From: Fratercula arctica
Taxonomy: Eukaryota > Chordata > Aves > Charadriiformes > Alcidae
Reading direction: 5' to 3'
Assembly (NCBI GenBank): GCA_947846985.1
Contig: CANTUZ010000025.1
Location: 434,001 to 498,000, forward strand
Length of the DNA: 64,000 bases
A program made the position numbers and the translations under genes. The notes beneath the pieces are model-generated. The model worked only from the letters and a program-made list of their open reading frames with translations. It ran no database searches and was not told where the DNA came from. This document shows positions 1 to 10,339 of this stretch, one piece after another (position 1 is the stretch's first letter; each line of letters starts with the position of its first letter).

Positions 1-980
1 TCCTGCTACTAAAGACTGAGGCAAAGAAGGCATTAAGTACCTCAGCCTTTTCCTCATCCTTTGTCACTGTGTTTCCCACCGCATCCTATAGAGGATGGAG
101 GTTCTCCTTAGCCCTCCTTTAGCTGCTAATGTATTCATAGATAAAAATTTTTATTGTCTTATATGGCAGTAGCCAGATTAAGTTCTAGTTGGGCTTTGTC
201 CCTTCTAATTTTCTCCCAGCAAAACCTCATGACATCCTTGTAGTACTCCTGGAGGTCTGTAACTAGCAGTGTTCCCCTGTAAAGAAGTTTTTCCCCATGT
301 TGAGATGGAATTTCCTCTGTTCTAGCTTGTGCCCGTTGCCCCTTGTCCTGTCGCTGGGCACCAATGAGAACAGTTTTGACCCCATCCTCTTGACACCCGC
401 CCTTTAGATATTTATAAACATTGATGAGGTCCCCTCTCAGTCTTCTCTTCTCCAGGCTAAACAGACCCAGGGCTCTCAGCCTTTCCTCATAAGAGAGGTG
501 TTCCAGTCCCTTGACCATCTTTGTAGCCCTCCGCTGGACTCTCTCCAGTAGTTCCCTGTCCTTCTTGAACTGGGGAGCCCAGAACTGGACACAGTACTCC
601 AGGTGCGGCCTCACCAGGGCAGAGTAGAGGGGGAGGATGACCTCCCTCCACCTGCTGGCCATGCTCTTTTTAATGCACCCCAGGAGACCATTGGCCTTCT
701 TGGCCACAAGGGCACATTGCTGCCTCATGGTCAACCTGTTGTCCACCAGGACTCCCAGGTCTCTCCCTGCAGAGCTGCTTTCCAGCAGGTCCGCCCCCAA
801 CCTGTACCGGTGCATGGGGTTATTCCTCCCCAGGTGCAGGGCCCTACGCTTGCCCTTGTTGAATTTCATTAGGTTCCTCTCCGCCCAACTCTCCAGCCTG
901 TCCAGGCCTCGCTGAATGGCGGCACAGCCTTCTGGTGTGTCAGCCACCCCTCCCAGCTTTGTGTCAGCAGCAAACTTGCT
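1..980 (-). mobile_element. CR1 LINE fragment (mosaic, inverted copy of 25681-26661)
   Basis: On the minus strand this encodes the C-terminal half of a CR1 ORF2 reverse transcriptase: the RT palm tail, the thumb-like stretch with [10 protein letters not shown], and [24 protein letters not shown], giving an open frame of 262 codons at 159-947. It is read backwards as an almost exact copy of 25681-26661, including the same internal CR1-to-CR1 junction, so it is a DNA-level duplicate and not an independent insertion. One extra T in a T run near 372-375 shifts the frame so that the end of the ORF reads through into the second CR1 piece. The element is cut by the window edge. It is a dead fragment. 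Confidence 0.9.
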
Positions 981-1318
981 AGTTTGCTAGTGAATTACAC
1001 ACGCAGTCCCCCACGCACACCAGGTTTGGGGAAGATACAAACACTGTGAGCTCTGCCCCAGCAGCTGACACCCAGCACATGGGCCTGTGACCCATGGTCT
1101 TATTCCACTCACTGGTGCTGCGGCCCTCACTCACCCCGCGCCCCCCCCCCCCAGGAGCTGTGCTCAGGACACATACCAGGCCCATCTAAGTGGAGCTGAG
1201 ACCCTTGCTCCAGTGACTGGCACTGAGACGCTCCTACTCACTTCAGTTGCTGACACCGCAGGCCAAAGGACACCTATACCCCCAGTCTGACTCTAGCTGC
1301 TGGCACCAAATCCACTCA
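981..1318 (-). other. ERV 5' leader with degenerate repeats, adjoining LTR5
   Basis: Reverse complement of 32861-33197, nearly identical. On the minus strand it directly follows LTR5 (1319-1874) and so sits where a retroviral leader would. It contains several copies of a motif of the type CAGCTGCTGACACC or TAGCTGCTGGCACC at irregular spacing (near 1061, 1210, 1246, 1292, 1330) and a run of about 12 C at 1141-1152. A primer-site-like TGGTGCC lies about 10 nt after the LTR end, but the following bases fit no tRNA 3' end that I recognise. No protein is evident. Confidence 0.5.
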
Positions 1319-1874
1319 TGTTGGTCTCGCCAGTAGCTGGCACCTAATCCTTACAGCACTCACACAGAGGGTAGAGAGTGAGATTACACAGATAGTTAAG
1401 AAAGGATTTACTACGAAGATAGGACAGACTGCAGTGATCAGGCACAGGGCTTAGTCAGACAAGTGTACTGAATGGCCCCTTTTTATATGACTGGCCCCTT
1501 TTATACCCATTTCTGTCTATTCTCCGCTTTGTTCCTTCCCAATCCCCTTACCCTAAATGTTCCCTAATAGATTTTGGAACAGGTCCCCCTTGAATATCCC
1601 AAATCCTCTCATGCCTGTTTCCCTCTTCTTATCAGTTACAAAGTCCAGGTGGCCCTCTCCAAAGCTATGCCTGTAGTTTCTTGATGGCCCATCAATTAGT
1701 GACCAGAGACTTTTGGTCCTTGGCATTGTTTCTGTTATCCCTTGTCTACCAGGTTTGTGTCTGTGTGTATTCTTGTTAATCGCTTCCCCCTTTATTTATT
1801 ATCTCCTTTTGCACTGAAAAGGCCCTTGATCAGATAACCTTAATGAAGCAGATGGACTCCCCCATACCCTTACA
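1319..1874 (-). repeat. LTR5 (solo or 5' LTR of a truncated ERV)
   Basis: On the minus strand this begins TGTAAGGG and ends CCAACA, the TG...CA pattern of an LTR. Two TATA-like boxes sit at about 1480-1506 (minus-strand TATAAAAGGGG and TATAAAAAGG). It is followed on the minus strand by the leader-like segment 981-1318. No internal gag or pol follows because the leader is cut by CR1 sequence at 980. No second copy of the LTR exists in the window, so the boundaries rest on the termini alone. Confidence 0.5.
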
Positions 1875-4344
1875 CTCAGTTTGTCCTGTAGCTCTTCTGC
1901 ACTTATTAACAGTTCTGCATCTGTTAGATCCCTCAGTGCTGTAAGCACTGCAAGACTCCTAGTGAAACAGAGATTATTGTCATTGCTGTTTAGATCAATT
2001 AAATGGCAGCACTTTTAATCTATTTTAGAATGAGAGAGAGACTGTAGGGTTCTGTGCATCCCATCCCCAATGCCTTTTACAATAAAGATAGACAGGCAGA
2101 CAGTCATCAAAACACAGATCTCTTACTTTGTAGGAGAGTGCTGACCCAATCTTAAAAAAAATTTCTGCATTCATATTGCTTAAATTAATAGTGGGAGAAT
2201 ATAAAGTTGTGCATGCTGTCAGCTTCAAGACAGAGATGAGCATAATTGCCAGTTTCAAACAGCTGGAGTAGATGAACAAAAATTTGCTGTACACCCTGAA
2301 CAAATGTTTCATAAGCTTCATGTAGTGATACCTGATATAAATTAACAATATTGTATTCTTCTACACATCACCTAGCCCCAAACCTCTGGATCAGCCATTT
2401 CCACTGCCGCACATGCTCTATGGGAGCCACAGGTTGGACTGCTTCCACCTCTCCTGCTACATTTGAGGGAGGGGTAAAGCTGGGCTTTCAAATGCCCCCT
2501 GAGGGGCTTGGGAGTGTTGCTGGTGGTTTCTCCAGGGAGATATCCTCATTATGAAATTGTGGGGGCATAACCTCCTGCTTTGCAGGGGGCTGCAGTAACC
2601 AGGAAGTCACTTCCAGGGGGTCATCTTCTGCCCTAGTAGGACACATTCACTTGGCCCATCAGGTTCAGGGAAGCAGTTTACATTTTATGGCCCTTGAGGT
2701 CCCTGTAAACCCCTTGCCAACAAGACGCTTGAAGTGATGCAAAATTCATTTAGTTTTCCTAATTAGTATTCTTCCTTGTAACAGTGTTTTCAGTTTTGCT
2801 AGTCTGTGAACCAAGGCCCTAGAATTATCAGCACCAGCAGCCCTTTTATGCCCTCCTTCTTGCCTGCCACTCCTCTGTACTCGATAATAATCACAGTCTT
2901 TCATCTCTGCAACACCCCATTGGCTCTTACTGCTCCCCTTGCTCCTTCTGCAGTAGCTGTGGTCTCTAAGAGATAATCCTTCCAGTGATGTACAAAGTTT
3001 AGGGAGAATTTACAAGGAAAGTGACAAAGCATGAAGGACTTATAACATCATCATCAAACAAAACACTAGAAAATATTAAGATGCATTAGTGTAAGCATAT
3101 GCAACATTGAACCACTGCAGCTAAAACTTAACTTTGATTCTAGAATCTTAAGTTGAGGAAGAGGCAAATCTGGGCATTTTACACATTCTGTATATTTAAT
3201 GATAAGTATTTTACTTCATTAATCTGTATCATATAAATGATTAATTTAAGGGAAGAATCTGTCCCTTATTTAGTGCCTTATCTGTCAGCTCTTAGTACCA
3301 GCACTGCTCCTATGGTGCTTTATTTTTTACATTACTATTGGGTGGTCAGTTTGGTTTTATTTGCATAGAAACTGAGGAAATAGATAGCTGGATGAGGTCT
3401 CTGAAAGAGACATTCCAAGAGTTGCATCTTTGTAGGTTTATTTACAAATAAGAGTAGCGAGAAATTAAATGAGCAGGCAATCAGTTAACTGATTGCCCAG
3501 TCTTGCCCAAGTCTGGTACAAGGTCTAACCATGTACAATGTAAAAGTATTTAGACTGTAAGGACACAGTGGTTTCAGAAGTTTCAAATTTGCATTTTCTG
3601 TAAGTAAACATAGCATGACAAGCTGCATTATGCAGTACTTTCCACTGTGAAACACGAGTCAGAAAAAAAAAAGTAAGCTCCAATCAGATTGTTCTTGCAC
3701 TAATCTAAAGACAGCTGTCAATCAGAGAGGTATTGTAGACTACATGTTTCTTTTCAACTAGCGGAAGCATCTTTTTGTGGAATTATACCAGTGTCGAAAT
3801 AAAAAACAAATGGAGGAAAAATGTTTAAAGAAAATAAACTGAATATGGTTGAAAGGCACTGTTAAATAATATCTCTCTCTATTTACCTTTAAAGCAAAGT
3901 AATATTTTAAGCAATAGCATTTCTTTTTATAAAATACTTTTCCCTAAATGCAGTACTTCAAGAAGAATTTTCTCAATTTTTGTAATTTCTTTAAGAATAA
4001 CAATTCCAACCTCATTTTATATTATTATTCTATTCATTTCAAAACCATTGGTATTAAAAATACATGGCATGTTACACTTCAAAGAAAAAATCAAAGAAAT
4101 TACAAGTGTAAAAAAGGGTCTATCTGATTCATGCATTGATACTTGAAAGTTTCCACCTCCAAAACAGCAATTTAAGACTTCTTTATAATCATTTTACACC
4201 ACCATATACAATGGAAAACTATTGTATACATATGAAATGCTACATCTTTTTAAAGGATAAGTTGCAAAATGTTGCTCTTTGATGCTGTGAGGTTAAGCAG
4301 GTTCTTTGTATTACCAAACAATGACTCTCTTTTTTTTAATGCCA
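1875..4344. other. Unassigned, mostly AT-rich DNA
   Basis: No recognisable retroelement protein, RNA gene or splice-bounded exon. The part at about 2350-2650 is more GC-rich than the rest and could be an old unrecognised repeat. The remainder is AT-rich with short poly-A and poly-T runs. The open frames here are short and have no family resemblance. Confidence 0.5.
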
Positions 4345-6100
4345 TAGAATCATAGAATTGTCTAGCTTGGAAGGGACCTTTAAGATCATTGAGTCCAACC
4401 ATCGATCTAACACTGACAAAAACACTCACTAAACCATATCACTAAGCACTACGTCTATGTGTCTTTTAACTACCTCCAGGGATGGCGATTCCACCACTTC
4501 CCTGGGCAGCCTGTTCCAATGCTTGATAACCCTTTCGGTGAAGAAATTTTTCCTAATATCCAGTCTAAACCTCCCCTGACGCAACTTGAGGCCATTTCCT
4601 CTTGTCCTATTGCCTGTTACTTGGGAGAAGAGACCAACACACCCCCTCGCTACACTCTCCTTTCAGAGAGTTCTGGAGAGCGAGAAGGTCTCCCCTCAGC
4701 CTTGTTCCCCAGACCCCTCACCATCTTGGTTGCCCTTCTCTGGACCCACTCCAGCACCTCAATGTCTTCCTCAATGTCTTTCTTGTAGTGAGGGGCCCAA
4801 AACTAGACACAGTACTCGAGGTGGGGCCTCACCAATGCCCAGTACAGGGGGACAGTCACTTCCCTAGTCCTGCTGGCCACACTGTTCCTGATACAGGCCA
4901 GGATGCTGTTGGCTGCCTTGGCCACCTGGGCACACTGCTGGCTCATAGTCAGCCGGCAGTCGACCAACACCCCCAGGTCCTTTTCTGCCAGGCAGCTCTC
5001 CAGCCACTCCGGCCTGAAGCATTGCATGGGGTTGTTGTGACCCAAGCGCAGGACCCGGCACTTGGCCTTATTGAACCTCATACCATTGGCCTCAGCCCAT
5101 CGATCCAGCCTGTCCAGATCCCTCTGTAGAGCCTTTCTACCCTCAAGCAGGTCAAGACTCCCACCCAACTTGGTGTCGTCTGCAAACTTACTGAGGGTGC
5201 ACTCGATCCCCTTGTCCAGATCACTGATAAAGATTTAAAACCTTTAAAGGTCCCTTCCAACCAAACACATTCTATGATTCTATGATATTAAAGAGAACTG
5301 TCCCCAATACCGATCCCTAGGGAACACCACTTGAGACGGGATTTAACTCCATTCACCACAACTCTTTGGGCCCAGCCATCCAGCCAGATTCTTACCCAGC
5401 GAAGAGTACTCCTGTCCAAGCCATGGGCAGCCAGTTTTTCCAGGAGAATGCTGTGGGGAATGGTGTCAAATGCTTTACTAAAGTCCTGGTAAACAACATC
5501 CACAGCCTTTCCCTCATCCACTAAGCCCCTTCTTCCAAAGGCCATAAACTCTCCATTTTTCCCTGAGTTGCAACCATAGCTCTCTGTTCAGCCAGGCTGG
5601 TCTTTTTCCCCGACAGCTTGTTTTTTGGCCCATGGGGACAGCCTGCTCCGCTGCCTTTAAGACTTCCTTCTTGAAAAACGTCCAGCCTTCCTGGACTCCT
5701 TTGCCCTTCAGGACTGCCTCCCAAGGGACTCTGTCAAGCAGGCTCCTGAAAAGACCAAAGTCTGCCCTCTGGAAGTCCAAGGTGGCAGTTCTGCTGACCC
5801 TCCTCCTTGCTTCTCCAAGAATCAAAAACTCTATCATTTTGTGATCACTATGCCCAAGACGGCCTCCAACTGTCACATCCCCCACAAGTCCTTCTCTGTT
5901 CACAAACATCAGGTCCAGCAGGGCTCCTTCCCTACTTGGCTCCCTCACCAGCTGTGTCGGGAAGTCATGCTCAACACACTCCAGGAACCTCCTAGACTGT
6001 TCCCTCTCAGATGTATTGTGTTCCCAGCTGATATCTGGTAGGTTGAAGTGTCCCACGAGGACAAGGGCTAGTGATCTTGAGGGCATGAGGCCACACATGA
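4345..6100 (-). mobile_element. CR1 LINE, 3' end intact, internally deleted
   Basis: The 3' end is at 4345 (minus-strand tail of ATTCTATGATTCTATG type). Going upstream it encodes the RT C-terminus (4803-5168), the RT core with [17 protein letters not shown] (5288-5545), then jumps at about 5520-5545 straight to the endonuclease C-terminus and the linker (5546-6098, with SHSDHKMIEFLILGEARR). Several hundred bases coding the RT N-terminus are missing at that junction. A 49-bp CR1 tail in the opposite orientation is inserted at 5235-5283. All frames are interrupted. Confidence 0.9.
5235..5283 (+). mobile_element. Minimal CR1 3'-tail insertion (about 49 bp)
   Basis: The minus-strand CR1 around it reads continuously if this segment is removed. 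The insert carries the standard CR1 end: CCTTTAAAGGTCCCTTCC, then two ATTCTATG units. It is flanked by GAT on both sides (5232-5234 and 5284-5286), consistent with a very short target duplication. It is an extreme 5' truncation of a plus-strand CR1. Confidence 0.75.
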
Positions 6101-6547
6101 AGAAATCCTAGTCTTCAGTTTCCTGCTGATCTCACTGAAAATGAATTCAAGATTCTTGTGTGCTGAGTCAACAAAATGAAGTAATTGGTGTGGAAATCCT
6201 TATTCACATAGACTCACATGGAGTATTGGGAGAAAGGGGTAGGAGATTGCTATTATACCCTACTATTGTAACCTACTGCTTTTAGAAAGCAGTATTATAG
6301 CTCGTTTGCTAGAATGGTGAACATTCTTGAGAAGAAACAATCATTTTACTGTAGGAATCACTAGCTTCTCCTATAACGTGCAAGACAGTTTCACATTTTC
6401 TCATAGAAAAATCAAAGATAAAACTGACGTTTGGGGACAAAAACACCTATATCTCTGCAATGCTTTGAAAATGCATTCTTCCTGTGTTTTGGACTAGTTT
6501 TACTTGTATCAGCTTTTACAACTTGGTGTTCTAATTTGATACAGAAT
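6101..6547. other. Unassigned unique DNA
   Basis: AT-rich sequence between a CR1 and provirus I. I see no gene or known repeat. The last five bases, AGAAT at 6543-6547, are the left target duplication of the provirus. Confidence 0.6.
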
Positions 6548-6869
6548 TGTCGTGGTTTGGCCTCAGACGGCAACAAAGAACCACGTGTCGCTCGCTCAGC
6601 GCTTCCCGGTACGGGAAGGATCAGAAGAAAAAGGCAAAACTCTTGGGTTGAGACAAAGGCAGTTTAACAGAACAGCAAAGGGAACAAGAAAACAATAACA
6701 CGGACAGAGGACTATACAAAGGCGATTACAGAACCACCGCTCACCAACCAGACCCAGAAGGCACCAGCCCAACCCCAACTTCCTGCCCCCTCCCCTCCTT
6801 TTAATCTCAGGGTGGGCGTGGCTCACATGGCATGGAATACTTAACCCTGTCCCTGCCGGAACCAGGACA
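6548..6869 (-). repeat. LTR1, 3' LTR of provirus I
   Basis: 322 bp, minus-strand termini TGTCCTGG...CACGACA. By eye it differs from the 5' LTR by about 23 substitutions and two short indels, which is roughly 7%. U3 is very short: on the minus strand a CACCC/GC-type box (CCACGCCCACCC) and a TATA-like TTAAAAGG occur within the first 60 or so bases. Confidence 0.92.
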
Positions 6870-6890
6870 TTATCCACCCCTTATTCCATA
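6870..6890 (-). promoter_or_regulatory. Polypurine-tract-like sequence before the 3' LTR
   Basis: On the minus strand the bases directly before the 3' LTR read AATAAGGGGTGGATAA, a mostly purine run at the place where plus-strand DNA synthesis is primed in retroviruses. The same sequence adjoins the 3' LTR of copy II (58421-58440) and a close variant adjoins copy III. Confidence 0.55.
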
Positions 6891-7153
6891 CCGTTTTTGC
6901 CACGCCCAGATCTTACAGTTTTCGGAACATGTGACTGGTGTACCCGGCGTAGCTCATGCACACAGTCCATGGGCCGAAGATGCAGATCTTGAGGAAGTTG
7001 CTGGGCGTCAGCTCTGATCCCATCACCACTTTGCTTTACTCAATTCTTCATCAAAGTCCATCTGTCCTTAACTTGGGTGATTCTTACTGCAGTACAGCCG
7101 ATAGCAATTATAGTAACGAGGACATACAGTGACAGTGTAACATACAATTTGAT
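6891..7153 (-). other. Provirus I non-coding 3' region
   Basis: About 260 bases between the integrase stop codon and the polypurine tract. No env, dUTPase or other open frame is present. The stretch is conserved with copy II (58441-58704). Confidence 0.7.
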
Positions 7154-9847
7154 TCATTGGCTATTCTCACCCAAAATCAAGTCCCCATGAGGTACACATC
7201 GGACTTCCCCATCCTGCCCCATTACCCACCAAGTGCACCCAGGTCCTTGGGCAAAAGCAATCCCACGGATGGGTTTGCCTCTGCCTGAGGCAGGACTAAC
7301 CCAGACTGTCTTCCCTAACATATTCTTCATGTGCACTACGGGGACCTTATCCCCTTCTACAGTACGCAGAAGTTTTGATTGGGCAGGGCCAGCCCGATTG
7401 GTAGATCCCCTGGTGTTAACTAGCCAGGTAGCCTTTGCTAAATGTGCATCCCAATGTTTGAAGGTCCCACCACCCATTGCTCTCAGTGTAGTTTTTAACA
7501 GTCCATTGTACCGTTCTATCTTCCCAGAGGCTGGTGCGTGACAGGGGATGTGATACACCCACTCAATGCCATGCTCTTTGGCCCAGGTGTCTATGAGGCT
7601 GTTTCGGAAATGAGTCCCATTGTCCGACTCAGTCCTCTCTGGGGTACCATGTCGCCACAGGACTTGCTTTTCAAGGCCCAGGATAGTATTCCGGGCAGTG
7701 GCATGGGGCACAGGGTATGTTTCCAGCCATCCAGTGGGTGCTTCCACCATTGTGAGCACATAGCGCTTGCCTTGACGGGTTCGTGGCAGTGTGATATAAT
7801 CAATCTGCCAGGCCTCCCCATATTTATATTTCAACCATCGTCCTCCATACCAAAGAGGCTTCAAACGCTTGGCTTGCTTGACTGCAGCACATGTCTCACA
7901 TTCATGGATGACCTGTGCAATAGTGTCCATGTTCAAGTCCACCCCTCGGTCACGAGCCCATCTATATGTCGCATCTCTTCCTTGGTGGCCTGAGGTCTCA
8001 TGGGCCCACCGAGCTATGAATAGTTCACCCTTACGTTGCCAATCCAGATCCACTTGAGCCACTTCAATCCTAGCAGCCCGATCCACCTGCTGGTTGTTCT
8101 GATGTTCCTCCGTGGCCCGATTCTTCGGTACGTGGGCATCTACGTGGCGTACTTTCACAACCAGATTCTCTATCCGGGCAGTAATATCTTGCCACAGTTC
8201 AGCAGCCCAGATGGGTTTGCCTCTGCGCTGCCAGTTGCCCTGCTTCCACTGCTGTAACCACCCCCACAGAGCATTTGCCACCATCCATGAGTCATTTTAG
8301 AGATAAAGTACTGTCCATTTTTCTCGCTCGGCGATGTCCAAAGCCAGCTGAATGGCTTTCACCTCTGCAAACTGGCTCGATTCACCTTGTCCTTCACTGG
8401 CTTCTGCAACTTGTCGTGTAGGACTCCACACAGCAGCCTTCCACTTTCGATGCTTTCCCACAATCCGGCAGGACCCATCAGTGAACAGGGCATATTGCTT
8501 CTCATTTTCTGGCAGTTTATTATATGGTGGGGCCTCTTCCGCACGCGTCACCTCCTCCTCTGGTGACATTCCAAAATCCTTGCCTTCTGGCCAGTCCATG
8601 ATCACTTCCAGAATTCCTGGGCGACTGGGGTTTCCCATTCGAGTTCGCTGTGTGATCAGTGCAGTCCACTTACTCCATGTAGCATCAGTTGCATGATGTG
8701 TGGTGGGGACCCTTTCTTTGAACATCCAACCCAGCACCGGCAGTCGAGGTGCTAAGAGGAGCTGCGCTTCTGTACCAACCACCTCCGAAGCAGCTCGAAC
8801 CCCTTCATATGCTGCCAATATCTCCTTTTCTGTTGGAGTGTAGCGGGCTTCAGATCCTCTGTATCCCCGACTCCAAAACCCTAGGGGTCGACCTCGGGTC
8901 TCCCCTGGTGCTTTCTGCCAGAGGCTCCAGGTAGGACCATTCTCCCCGGCTGCAGTGTAGAGCACATTTTTAACATCTTGTCCTGCCCGGACTGGCCCCA
9001 GGGCCACTGCATGGACTATTTCCTGTTTGATTTGTTCAAAAGCTTGTCGTTGCTCAGGACCCCATTTAAAATCGTTCTTCTTCCGGGTTACTTGATACAG
9101 AGGGCTTACAATCAGACTGTAATCTGGGATATGCATCCTCCAAAAACCCACAATGCCTAAGAAAGCTTGTGTTTCCTTTTTGCTAGTTGGTGGAGACATA
9201 GCTGCTATTTTGTTGATCACATCCATTGGGATCTGGTGGCATCCATCTTGCCATTTTATTCCTAAGAACTGGATCTCCTGCGCAGGTCCCTTGACCTTAC
9301 TTCGTTTTATGGCAAAACCAGCTTTCAGAAGGATTCGGACTATTTTATTCCCTTTCTCAAAAACTTCTTCTGCTGTGTTGCCCCATATGATGATGTCATC
9401 AATGTACTGCAGATGTTCTGGGGCTTCACCCTGTTCCAGTGCAGTCTGGATCAGTCCATGGCAAATGGTGGGGCTGTGTTTCCACCCCTGGGGCAGTCGA
9501 TTCCAGGTGTACTGGATGCCCCTCCAAGTAAAAGCAAACTGTGGCCTGCACTCTGCTGCCAAAGGGATTGAGAAGAATGCATTCGCTATATCAATCGTGG
9601 CATACCACTTGGCTGCCTTGGACTCCAGTTCATACTGGAGTTCTAGCATGTCCAGCACAGCAGCGCTCAGCAGTGGCGTGACTTCATTCAGGCCACGATA
9701 GTCTACAGTTAGCCTCCACTCTCCATTGGATTTTCGCACCGGCCATATAGGACTGTTAAAAGGCGAGCGAGTCTTGCTGATCACTCCTTGAACCTCTGCT
9801 TGACGAATCAGCTTATGGATGGGAATCAGAGAGTCTCGGTTAGTGCG
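7154..9847 (-). pseudogene. pol: pol of provirus I: RT, RNase H and integrase, one internal stop
   Basis: The frame runs from just after the TAG at 9848-9850 to a TGA at 7154-7156. The part 9784-8297 has RT motifs: TIDIANAFFSI (catalytic Asp near residue 65), LPQGWKHSPTICH, and YIDD at residues 127-130, then RNase H with FTDGS. A TAA at 8297-8299 cuts RNase H before its third acidic residue; copy II is open at this codon. The second part, 8284-7154, has an HHCC zinc site (H95, H100, C129, C132 of that frame) and the integrase triad D162, D221, E257 with 35 residues between the last two. No ATG opens the RT part (the first in-frame start-like codon is GTG), so it must depend on readthrough from protease. 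No dUTPase follows. Confidence 0.9.
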
Positions 9848-9850
9848 CTA
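9848..9850 (-). other. In-frame amber codon between protease and RT
   Basis: Minus-strand context CGG CAA TAG CGC ACT. Both sides are open in the same frame. The same codon with the same context occurs in copy II (61399-61401). CAA before UAG is also found at the leaky stop of tobacco mosaic virus, although the following codons differ here. Confidence 0.8.
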
Positions 9851-10339
9851 TTGCCGCCGATGCACCGTTGTGGTAGCAATCGGCACCTGCTGTTCTTCGA
9901 TCCTCAACAACCCCACAACAGAAGAGTCCTCTGAGAGACCAGGCAAGGCAGACAACTGTTTAACTTCCTCCGTCTCCAAGGCAGCTATGCCAAAGGCCCA
10001 CCAATACCCCTTTGGGTCCTTAAAATACCCTCTCCTGAGGTAATCTATACCAAGGATGCATGGAGCATCTGGGCCAGTCACAATGGGATGCTTTTGCCAC
10101 TCATTCCCAGTCAGGCTCACTTCCGCCTCCAGTACAGTCAACTCTTGGGATCCCCCTGTGACCCCAGAAATACAAATGGGTTCTGCCCCTCTATAGCTTG
10201 ATGGTATCAGAGTGCACTGTGCTCCTGTGTCCACTAGAGCCTTATACTCCTGTGGGTCTGATGTGCCAGGCCATCGAATCCACACTGTCCAATAAACCCG
10301 GTTGTCCCTTTCCTCCACCTGGCTGGAGGCAGGGCCCCT
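9851..10339 (-). CDS. pro: Aspartic protease of provirus I
   Basis: The frame is open between two amber codons, about 163 codons. It holds the retroviral protease active-site motif LVDTGAQCTLI and a later ILGIDYL, matching the usual flap and ILG order. Beta-strand-rich sequence around them is typical of retropepsins, which cut Gag and Pol into mature proteins. There is no ATG; a GTG at 10316-10318 is the first start-like codon. It therefore looks like a domain made only by readthrough of gag. The sequence is almost identical in copy II (61402-61890). Confidence 0.85.
10312..10329 (-). promoter_or_regulatory. Candidate readthrough hairpin after the gag stop
   Basis: On the minus strand CCTCCA, a GCCAGG loop and TGGAGG form a 6-bp stem, starting 10 nt after the gag TAG (10340-10342). 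Gammaretroviral gag readthrough uses a structure starting about 8 nt after UAG. The same bases occur in copy II (61863-61880). Whether it folds further into a pseudoknot was not tested. Confidence 0.45.

Noticed and set aside
159..947. A 262-codon open frame as a possible host gene
   Set aside because: It is the CR1 RT C-terminus joined by a one-base insertion to another CR1 piece; the same DNA is present at 25715-26503.
6870..7153. Possible env or dUTPase after integrase
   Set aside because: The interval is only about 260 bp and has no open frame in either copy.
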